This document shows positions 14,055 to 19,550 of a DNA stretch of 19,550 nucleotides, piece after piece. The stretch's first letter is position 1. Every line of letters begins with the position of its first letter. A model generated the notes under the pieces. That model made no database searches, was not told the DNA's origin, and saw only the letters and a program-made list of their open reading frames with translations. A program made the translations under genes and the position numbers. Origin of the DNA: an uncultured Burkholderiales bacterium (GTDB taxonomy: Bacteria > Pseudomonadota > Gammaproteobacteria > Burkholderiales > Burkholderiaceae_C); contig CAJBLW010000451.1 of the NCBI GenBank assembly GCA_903953985.1, forward strand, positions 1-19,550. The letters run 5' to 3'.

Positions 14055-15308
14055 TCAGGCCACGCCGCGCAGTTCGTACTTGTTAATTTTTTCGATGAGC
14101 GTCGTTCTTTGGAGTTGCAGCAGCTTGGCCGTTTGAGACACATTGCCTTGGGTGCGGCTGAGGGCTTGCTCGATCAGGTTGCGCTCGATGTCGATCAGGT
14201 GTTGCTTGAGCGAGATGCCATCGGACGGCAGTGTCTTTATGCCTTGGGCCAGCAAGATGACTTCTTCGACAGAACTTATTTCGTCATTGGAGGCAGACTG
14301 GGGCATGGGGGCGAAGGCAATTCGAGGGACGGGCGCAGGGTTGTCGCTGCCTGCGAACAAATGGCTCAGCGGGTCTTGGTCAGCCCAGGGGCTTTCGGCA
14401 TCGCCAGCTGCCGTGCGTGTCCCGTTGGGCTCTGCCATGGCGAGGGCTTCTTGAGGGGCCGAAGCCGCTGCGAAGATCGAAGGCTGTCGGACTGATTCGG
14501 GCATTAGGCTCAGGCGCTGTGCCTGCAAAGCGACCAAGCCTGAGGGCATCATGCAGGCGGGCACGGTGTGCAACAGCAGGGTTTGCGAGGGGAAAAGCGT
14601 CGAAAAACGGTCCACCAGATTCGACAACTCGCGCACATTGCCCGGCCAAGCGTAGGCCTGCAGCAGCTGCAACATGTCAGGCGCAAACTTCAGGGGGCGG
14701 TTGCCCGGCAGGGTGTGCTTTTCCGCGTAAAACTGCAGCAAGGCAGCGATGTCTTCAGGCCGCTCGCGCAAGGCGGTCGTGTTGATGGGCAAGACGTTGA
14801 TACGGTAATAAAGGTCTTCCCGGAAACGCCCTGCCGCCACTTCTGATTCGAGGTTTTTGTGGGTAGCCGCGACCACCCGCACGTCCACAGGCACTTCGCG
14901 CGAGGCGCCCACGGGCAAAAGGCAGCGCTCTTGCAGGACGCGCAAAAGTTTGACTTGCATGTCCATGGGAAGGTCGCCGATTTCGTCCAGAAACAGGGTG
15001 CCACCGTGCGCCAGCTCGAATCGGCCCAAACGGTCGGCCACGGCCCCGGTGAAGGCGCCTTTGCGGTGACCAAAAAGCTCGCTTTCGATCAGATCACGCG
15101 GGATGGCCCCGCAATTGATGGGCACAAACGGACCGCCGGCGCGGGGGCCTTGGGCATGCAGGGCCTGGGCCACCAGTTCTTTGCCCGTGCCGCTTTCGCC
15201 TGTCACCAAGGCTGTCGAAGATGACGCCGCCAAAGTCTGGATGAGCTCGCGCAAAAACTGCGTTGCTCTGCTTTGTCCAATGATTTGGGTTTTGGCGCTG
15301 GCTTTCAT
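14055..15308 (-). CDS. FleQ/FlrA-like sigma-54-dependent flagellar activator lacking a receiver domain
   Basis: This bacterial enhancer-binding protein remodels RNA polymerase-sigma-54 to start transcription. It is 417 residues from the ATG at 15308. A GTG at 15383 would add 25 residues but begins before most of the leader. The AAA+ domain starts almost at once: GESGTGKE (Walker A, 37-44), GAFTGA (sigma-54 contact loop, 84-89), GGTLFLDEIGD (Walker B, 102-112), and REDLYYRINVLP with Arg fingers near 163-169. WPGNVREL is at 221-228. A long disordered linker (about 255-345) leads to a Fis-type helix-turn-helix (377-413, NLIEQALSRTQGNVSQTAKL and RTTLIEKINKYEL). This tail is closest to FleQ. The N-terminal FleQ domain of about 120 residues is absent. 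AKTQ replaces the LFRS element that FleQ uses for cyclic-di-GMP, so that response is probably lost. It likely drives the flhA and fliK promoters; naming it fleQ is inference. Confidence 0.85.
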   Translation of the reverse strand: MKASAKTQIIGQSRATQFLRELIQTLAASSSTALVTGESGTGKELVAQALHAQGPRAGGPFVPINCGAIPRDLIESELFGHRKGAFTGAVADRLGRFELAHGGTLFLDEIGDLPMDMQVKLLRVLQERCLLPVGASREVPVDVRVVAATHKNLESEVAAGRFREDLYYRINVLPINTTALRERPEDIAALLQFYAEKHTLPGNRPLKFAPDMLQLLQAYAWPGNVRELSNLVDRFSTLFPSQTLLLHTVPACMMPSGLVALQAQRLSLMPESVRQPSIFAAASAPQEALAMAEPNGTRTAAGDAESPWADQDPLSHLFAGSDNPAPVPRIAFAPMPQSASNDEISSVEEVILLAQGIKTLPSDGISLKQHLIDIERNLIEQALSRTQGNVSQTAKLLQLQRTTLIEKINKYELRGVA

Positions 15309-15338
15309 GTCAATTCGTGTCTGATGGTCTCTGGCAGC

Positions 15339-15353
15339 GGTCAGGGCATGACC
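15339..15353. promoter_or_regulatory. Operator-like inverted repeat in the regulator leader
   Basis: GGTCA-GGGCA-TGACC is a perfect 5-bp inverted repeat with a 5-bp spacer, 31 bases upstream of the regulator start. The GTCA/TGAC half-sites match those of the Pseudomonas FleQ box (which has a 6-bp spacer). Autoregulation is a plausible but unproven reading. Confidence 0.35.
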
Positions 15354-15365
15354 ATCTGGCAAGTT

Positions 15366-15379
15366 GCGCTGAAAGCGCC
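15366..15379 (-). promoter_or_regulatory. Weak sigma-54-like element upstream of the regulator
   Basis: On the minus strand GG and GC are ten bases apart in TGGCGCTTTCAGCGCA. The -24 part is close to consensus (TGGC), but the -12 part reads GCGCA, not TTGCA. The GCGCT-GAA-AGCGC hairpin overlaps it. A start point would be near 15354. Confidence 0.2.
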
Positions 15380-15560
15380 ACACAGCCGTTGGAAAATTTT
15401 TGGAATTTTTTGCATTTTTAGTTTATAAATTATCAATTGATACTTTGGCAAGTGATTTTATCAATAATTCAAATAAATACGTTTTTTATACCAATAAAAG
15501 TATTTTTTTATTCACTATTTAGAACTATCCACCCATCTATGTTGCAAAAACCGGCTGAAA
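15380..15560. promoter_or_regulatory. AT-rich divergent control region between the regulator and the flgP-flgT operon
   Basis: Positions about 15390-15535 are much more AT-rich than anything else in the window, with runs of A and T. They contain the perfect 12-bp palindrome TATCAATTGATA (15431-15442). TTGATA (15437-15442) with TATCAA (15459-15464) and a 16-base spacer could be a plus-strand sigma-70 promoter. No ORF of note lies in 15309-15657. The AT bias suggests a bent or nucleoid-protein-bound promoter region. Confidence 0.4.
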
Positions 15561-15561
15561 C

Positions 15562-15588
15562 TCAAGACTTGGGCATTGCTGTCGATGT
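15562..15588 (+). promoter_or_regulatory. Candidate sigma-28 promoter for the flgP-flgT operon
   Basis: TCAA, 15 bases, then GTCGATGT. It has the same TCAAG...YCGATG layout as the candidate in front of motAB, with 3 of 4 and 5 of 8 matches to TAAA-N15-GCCGATAA. A start point would fall about 60 bases before the lipoprotein ATG. Weak on its own. Confidence 0.27.
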
Positions 15589-15657
15589 ATGCATCAAGAC
15601 ACAACACATCCACGCGCCGCTTTGGTTGGTGTGGGTGTCCGTTCATGGAGAAGCACA

Positions 15658-16152
15658 ATGACCCGTACCCGTTCACTGGCAGCCGCCTTGTTGACCACCT
15701 TGGCCTTGGCCGGATGCAAATCCGTGTCATTGAACATCCAGGGACAGGACACCACCACCCCGCAGGCATCCACTGCCTCGATGCTCAGCCCCTTGGTGGA
15801 AAAGCGTGAAACCCTGGTGGCTACAGGCTATGCCGTCATCAGCGTGCAAAACCACAAAAACCCGGCACAGCAGCGCCTGTTGGCCATCCGCGCCTCCAAG
15901 CTCGACGCTTACCGCTCTTTGACCGAGCAGGTCTATGGCCAACAACTTGACGCCACCACCACCGTGGCCGACATGACGGTGATGAGCGACACCTTCCGCG
16001 CCAAGGTAGAGGGCGTGATTTATGGCGCCACCATGGTCAGCATCACCCCGGTAGGCGAAGACACTTACGAAACCACCATGTCGCTGGACCAGTACGTGGT
16101 GCGTGACTTGCGTGCCTTGTACCTGGGTCAGATGGCTTCGCGCCGCCGCTGA
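15658..16152 (+). CDS. flgP: FlgP-like outer-membrane lipoprotein (LPP20 family)
   Basis: The 164-residue protein starts MTRTRSLAAALLTTLALAGC. This is a lipoprotein signal with a canonical LAGC lipobox (Cys20) and Lys at +2, Ser at +3. The mature domain carries VATGYAVISVQNHKNPAQQR, then AIRASKLDAYRSLTEQVYGQ and VEGVIYGATMVS. The ASKLDAYR.L.EQVYG segment is typical of FlgP proteins of Vibrio and relatives, which build an outer-membrane-linked disc or ring around the flagellar basal body. GGAG lies seven bases before the ATG at 15658. The frame runs back to 15589 without support. It is first in a five-gene operon, 25 bases before an FlgT-like gene, which supports the call. Trafficking to the outer membrane is inferred from family knowledge. 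Confidence 0.85.
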   Translation: MTRTRSLAAALLTTLALAGCKSVSLNIQGQDTTTPQASTASMLSPLVEKRETLVATGYAVISVQNHKNPAQQRLLAIRASKLDAYRSLTEQVYGQQLDATTTVADMTVMSDTFRAKVEGVIYGATMVSITPVGEDTYETTMSLDQYVVRDLRALYLGQMASRRR

Positions 16153-16177
16153 TCGCCCATCGAATTGGACTGACCCC

Positions 16178-17425
16178 ATGCTGGCCCTTTTGAACTCGCC
16201 CCGCCCTGCCTGGTTGCGCATCAGCGCTGCCGTGCTGGCCTGTGCACTGGCCAGTTCGGCCGCAGCCCAAAGCCCCAGCCCTGCCGAATTGGCGGCCAAA
16301 GCACTGGCCTCGGCCCCGGTGCAGGCCCTTTTGAATGCCCAAGCCCAGTCGGTCAAGGCGGCCCATAAGAACCCGCAAAATGAATACGACGCACAGCTGG
16401 GCGCCATTCGTCAAGCCATTCTGGAAGCCACCCTGGAACGGCCCACACGGGTGGTCAGTTCGGCCTGGGTAGACAACAAGGGGGCTTTGCACGAAAGCGC
16501 CCATTTCCACTCCGAGGCGCAGGTGCGAGGCGTGCGGGTCTTGTCTTATGTGCAAGGCGACGAACCCGTGACCCAGGTCAGCGCCGAGGTCTTGCCCTGG
16601 GGCTGGAAGCCCGTGGGCGCAGACCAAAGCTGCAAGGCCCCGCCCCGGCCTTGGCGTTTGCCGTTGGGCGTGCACGTCGTGATGCCTGAGGGCTTTAGCG
16701 GCCCGCAGCTGTTTGCCAGCCAGACCCTGCTGGAGACAGCGCAGCAGGCATGGAGCCAGAACATGCAAGCCTCTCAGCGCTGGCGCACGCACAGCGTGGG
16801 GCAGGCCGCCCCGCAGTCAGACAACGCTTACATGCGTGCACTCACCGGCCAGACCGAGGAGCGCAGCGGCTGGATAGCCGAGATTTCGCTGCAGCCGCAT
16901 GCCCCGTTTGTGGCACGTTCGTGGACTGAGTCCCTCGGCCTGAACGCCGGTGCCCCGCCGTTGCACTGGACATTGAGCTTGCGCTTGGGCCAAAAGCTCA
17001 GCCCGGCCTCGCGCATGGTGCCTCAGTGGCAAATCGAACAGATCATCTCGATCGCCCCCTTGGCCCTGGCGCAAAGCCCAAAAGCCTGGGCGCAGCAGAT
17101 GCAAGGCCTTTTGCAAGAGCGCATGCGCCAATGGGTGGCCCAGTTGGACAAGCAAACCGAATGTGAACCGGTGCAGTTCCATGTGCGCCGCCAAGGCACG
17201 CAGCCCCTCGAGCTGCAAGCGGGCTTTGACAGCGGTCTGCGCCCGGGTGACCGCGTGCTCTTGATGGACCCCGCCCATGTGCCTGCCCGCATGCTAGAGC
17301 CCGGCATGGCCAAGCACTTGGCCTTGGCCCAGGTGGTCAAGGTCGGCCCGCACCGCACCGAGCTGCAACAACTCGCGGGCCCAGCCCTGGCCTCGCATGG
17401 CGCTTGGATGGCCCTGCCCTTGTGA
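16178..17425 (+). CDS. flgT: FlgT-like periplasmic flagellar H-ring protein
   Basis: The 415-residue protein has a signal peptide (LRISAAVLACALASSAAAQS, cleaved near residue 30) and is otherwise soluble, so periplasmic. The N-terminal domain has the FlgT_N layout: DAQLGAIRQAILEATLE, then VVSSAWVDNKGALHESAHF and EAQVRGVRVLSYVQGD (paired Ala-rich helix and three strands). A middle domain follows (LPLGVHVVMPEGFSGPQLFA). The C-terminus has SGLRPGDRVLLMD and HLALAQVVKVGPHRTEL, a small beta-barrel like FlgT_C. FlgT forms the H ring around the LP ring in Vibrio-type motors. Length (about 400) and the preceding FlgP gene fit. Overall identity to Vibrio FlgT looks low, hence moderate confidence. Confidence 0.72.
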   Translation: MLALLNSPRPAWLRISAAVLACALASSAAAQSPSPAELAAKALASAPVQALLNAQAQSVKAAHKNPQNEYDAQLGAIRQAILEATLERPTRVVSSAWVDNKGALHESAHFHSEAQVRGVRVLSYVQGDEPVTQVSAEVLPWGWKPVGADQSCKAPPRPWRLPLGVHVVMPEGFSGPQLFASQTLLETAQQAWSQNMQASQRWRTHSVGQAAPQSDNAYMRALTGQTEERSGWIAEISLQPHAPFVARSWTESLGLNAGAPPLHWTLSLRLGQKLSPASRMVPQWQIEQIISIAPLALAQSPKAWAQQMQGLLQERMRQWVAQLDKQTECEPVQFHVRRQGTQPLELQAGFDSGLRPGDRVLLMDPAHVPARMLEPGMAKHLALAQVVKVGPHRTELQQLAGPALASHGAWMALPL

Positions 17426-17453
17426 ACCTGTTCAAACCGAACCACACTACCCC

Positions 17454-18020
17454 ATGACCACTGCTGTTTCTCCTCTCCATCACCTGGCCACCTGGCTGCT
17501 CGGCAGCTTCGCTCTGGTCAGCTGGAGTTCAGCGGCCTGGTCCGCTGACACTGCCGGGGCCTTGGCACTGAAGGCACTGCTGGGCCCACAAGCCGCGTTT
17601 CAGCAAATGGACGGCTTGCCACCCACATCGGCCCACTCGGCGGGTGGTCATGTCCAAGCCAGCCCTTCGGCCTTGACCTCTGCACCCGTGCCAGCAGCCA
17701 CGGCCGGCAGCATGGTCACCGTGCAACGCGGCGAAACGCTGGACCGCCTGATCCGCAGGGCTTTGCCGGATGTCCCTTTGCACCCCGACTTTTTGCGCAA
17801 GGCCTTTGTGAGCCTGAACCCGCAGGCTTTTCCATCAGGCTCGCCCCATCAAATGCGGTCTGGGGTCCAATTGAAGGTGCCCAGCATGCCTGCCTTGCGC
17901 GAGATGGTCTTGAGCCAGCACCCGGGGGCCGCAGCTTTGCTACACGGGGCTGACAAACAGGCAGAACAAAAGCTTGCGCACGACCCGAACGACCAGCGCC
18001 GCTGGGTGCGTTTCCCCTGA
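17454..18020 (+). CDS. Periplasmic protein with a LysM/FimV-like domain
   Basis: Unnamed 188-residue protein. A signal peptide (LATWLLGSFALVSWSSAAWS, cleavage near residue 31) is followed by a Pro/Ala/Ser linker. At about residues 85-145 there is a domain resembling the LysM-like part of FimV/HubP: VTVQRGETLDRLIRRALPDV, then FVSLNPQAFPSG and MRSGVQLKVPS. The RGETL start, N.AF.....LR.G..L.+P end and spacing fit. It may bind peptidoglycan or a polar partner. It lies 28 bases after flgT and 19 before the second FliK-like gene. In Vibrio the flgT operon also holds flgO; this protein does not look like FlgO but may occupy a related position. Function is inference. Confidence 0.75.
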   Translation: MTTAVSPLHHLATWLLGSFALVSWSSAAWSADTAGALALKALLGPQAAFQQMDGLPPTSAHSAGGHVQASPSALTSAPVPAATAGSMVTVQRGETLDRLIRRALPDVPLHPDFLRKAFVSLNPQAFPSGSPHQMRSGVQLKVPSMPALREMVLSQHPGAAALLHGADKQAEQKLAHDPNDQRRWVRFP

Positions 18021-18039
18021 TCGCAGCGCGGGCCGCAGC

Positions 18040-19158
18040 ATGATCACAGGGGCTGAAACTGCCCACCTCAACCCCAAAATTCCCACCATTTTTCTGGAGG
18101 GAAAATTGCCCCTGGTGGTCGAGCGCAGCGCCGCCGAACTGGGCTTGCGCGACGGCCAGGTGATTCAATCCACCGTCGAGAACCGCCAAGACCGGATTCG
18201 TCTGATCCTGCAAGACCCCGCGCAAGCCGGCCGTTTCATCGACTTGCCCAAAGAACTGCCCGCGGGGCTGCGACTGGCCTCGGGCGACACGGCCTTGTTT
18301 CGGGTGCAGTTGCAAAGCGATGGTTCGATCTGGCTGCGCCCGCTGCAAGCCACCGGTGCAACGCCCCCAGCAGCCGCTGCACCTTTGGCGCAAATGCCCA
18401 ACCGCATGCAGCAGCTGGGATTCAGACCCCCTGACATGGGCGCCCTGGCCCAGCTGCTGCGCCCGGGCGGTCTGGACAGCCTGTTGCAGAGTCTGAACCC
18501 GGCGTCCCCTGAGCTGGCAGCACTGCAGCAGTGGCAACGCATGCGCCCCAGCATGGCCCAACTGACTTCGGAAAAACTCCAGCAACTCATGCAGCGCAGC
18601 GGCTTGATGACCGAAGCTTTGCTGTCACAGGGCCACGGCAGTGGTCTGGTTGATTTGAAGTCGGGCCTGCGGCAGTTGTTGCGTCTGCTGCAAAGCACGA
18701 GCCATGAGGCGACGGGCCGTGTGCAAGATGCCATCGACGACATCGAGTCGCACCAATTCACTGCGGCCGAAACCCTGACGGGGCGCGAATGGGTGTTTTC
18801 GATGATGCTGCCTTTTTCGGACGCCGAACCCGTAGCGCTGCGATTTGTGCGGGGCCGCAGCAAGCGTGGCGAAGAAAAGGCCCCGCTGGTCATTCACTTG
18901 CACACCCGCAACCGCGAACTGGGCGAAGTGTGGCTTCAAACACGCATCAGCGACCAGACCAAGGTCGACATGGTCATGTGGGCCTTGCGCGAGGATGTGG
19001 TGAAACGGGCACGCGATCTAACGCCCAATTTGGCCGAAGAACTTGACAGTGCCGGTTTGAACATGACCCGACTGCAGATCATCCACGGCCCAGGTCCTTC
19101 CGAACCCATGCCCTGGAACCCGCCCGAGACCGGCAGCTTGCTGGATGTGCAAACATGA
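18040..19158 (+). CDS. Second FliK-type hook-length control domain protein
   Basis: The 372-residue protein starts at the ATG at 18040; the frame is open to 17974 inside the preceding gene. The N-terminal part (15-105) looks like a compact beta domain (IFLEGKLPLVVERSAAELGL, then GQVIQSTVENRQDRIRLIL). The middle is helical and Gln/Leu-rich. The C-terminal part (about 250-350) is a FliK C-terminal-like domain: EWVFSMMLPFSD, LVIHLHTRNRELGEVWLQTR, and LAEELDSAGLNMTRLQI. It differs strongly from the FliK at 386-1894 in having no Thr/Gln-rich ruler. Translationally coupled (ATGA) to a free FlhB C-terminal domain protein, so the pair probably interact like FliK and FlhB. The exact role is unknown. 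Confidence 0.82.
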   Translation: MITGAETAHLNPKIPTIFLEGKLPLVVERSAAELGLRDGQVIQSTVENRQDRIRLILQDPAQAGRFIDLPKELPAGLRLASGDTALFRVQLQSDGSIWLRPLQATGATPPAAAAPLAQMPNRMQQLGFRPPDMGALAQLLRPGGLDSLLQSLNPASPELAALQQWQRMRPSMAQLTSEKLQQLMQRSGLMTEALLSQGHGSGLVDLKSGLRQLLRLLQSTSHEATGRVQDAIDDIESHQFTAAETLTGREWVFSMMLPFSDAEPVALRFVRGRSKRGEEKAPLVIHLHTRNRELGEVWLQTRISDQTKVDMVMWALREDVVKRARDLTPNLAEELDSAGLNMTRLQIIHGPGPSEPMPWNPPETGSLLDVQT

Positions 19159-19433
19159 AAGCCCCGCTCAGGGAAGCCATCGCTCTGGAGTATGGCAAAC
19201 GCAAAACGCCCATCATCAGCGCCAGAGGTGAAGACGAGCTGGCCCAACGCATCATCGACGAAGCCCAGCGCCACGGCGTGTATGTGGCCGAAGACCCCCA
19301 GCTGCTGGCCTTGCTCAGTCGCATCGACCTGGACAAGGAAATTCCCCCTGAGCTCTACACCGCCGTGGCCGTGATCCTGTCCTGGGTCTACTGGCTCAAG
19401 GGCATGCGCCCGGGCGATGAGAAAAGCCCGTAA
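19155..19433 (+). CDS. Free-standing FlhB C-terminal domain protein (FhlB/FlhX-like)
   Basis: The 92-residue protein aligns with the cytoplasmic domain of FlhB after the autocleavage site: AIALEYGKRKTPIISARGED, then LAQRIIDEAQRHGVYVAEDP, QLLALLSRIDLDKEIPPELY and TAVAVILSWVYWLKG. The last part is the classical FlhB ending. It has no membrane helices and no NPTH/NPEH site: it begins at the residue that would follow cleavage. Similar proteins occur next to FliK-like genes in several bacteria, and the H. pylori counterpart (FlhX) can partly stand in for the FlhB switch domain. Its ATG overlaps the stop of the FliK-like gene. It is the last gene of the operon. Confidence 0.88.
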   Translation: MKAPLREAIALEYGKRKTPIISARGEDELAQRIIDEAQRHGVYVAEDPQLLALLSRIDLDKEIPPELYTAVAVILSWVYWLKGMRPGDEKSP

Positions 19434-19550
19434 TTCGCCCCGCCCGGCTCACCACAGCTGGGTACATTGGCCGCAAACCCAGGGTAAACACTAGGCACCC
19501 AAATGCCATCTGGTGCGCACAATATGGTTATCAGCAATAACCTTATTGCA
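19434..19550. other. Non-coding tail after the operon
   Basis: No convincing ORF, promoter or terminator. A small hairpin GGTTAT-N5-ATAACC (19526-19542) lies near the edge and is followed by TTATTGCA; it is too weak to call a terminator. The composition turns more AT-rich, so a promoter for a gene outside the window may begin here. Confidence 0.4.

Noticed and set aside
1..19550. CRISPR array, tRNA, rRNA, toxin-antitoxin or phage genes
   Set aside because: No regularly spaced repeats, no cloverleaf-like or rRNA sequence, and no phage or toxin motifs were seen on either strand.

Overview
The window is a chromosomal flagellar region from a GC-rich betaproteobacterium. Protein flavour and gene content suggest Burkholderiales, possibly a Comamonadaceae-like genus. 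This assignment is inference from sequence style; no marker gene is present. There is no tRNA, rRNA, CRISPR array or intact mobile element.

Layout. Positions 1-156 hold the N-terminus of flhA on the minus strand. A 229-bp divergent intergenic region follows, with two good matches to sigma-54 (RpoN) promoters, one facing flhA and one facing fliK. Positions 386-7144 are a tight operon fliK-fliL-fliM-fliN-fliO-fliP-fliQ-fliR-flhB: hook-length control, stator-associated FliL, C-ring and export gate. Three unrecognised genes follow flhB with overlaps or a short gap (7141-9636). They encode a single-pass membrane protein with a catalytically dead-looking ExeA/DamX-type ATPase domain, a small basic disordered protein, and a membrane-anchored coiled-coil protein. 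This is the best candidate here for an undescribed module.

Positions 9640-11155 interrupt the flagellar theme: an IS3-type transposase scrap, then two minus-strand genes (a FemAB/GNAT-like transferase and a surface-adhesin-E-like secreted protein). Positions 11189-13310 carry a possible sigma-28 promoter, a doubtful small membrane ORF, and motA-motB. An unknown membrane-anchored protein (13395-13892) and a large palindromic repeat follow.

Positions 14055-15308 (minus) encode a FleQ-like sigma-54 activator with an intact GAFTGA loop but no receiver domain. Divergent from it, 15658-19433 is a five-gene operon: an FlgP-type outer-membrane lipoprotein, an FlgT-type periplasmic H-ring protein, a LysM/FimV-like periplasmic protein, a second FliK-type C-terminal domain protein, and a free-standing FlhB C-terminal domain.

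How it fits together. The fli/flh genes build the basal body and export gate, motAB the stator, and the FlgP/FlgT set an outer-membrane-associated ring. The activator plus the sigma-54 promoters suggest a FleQ/FlrA-style hierarchy instead of the FlhDC control usual in many Burkholderiales. Two paralogous hook-length/switch proteins (FliK-like and FlhB-C-like) are an extra layer on export switching.
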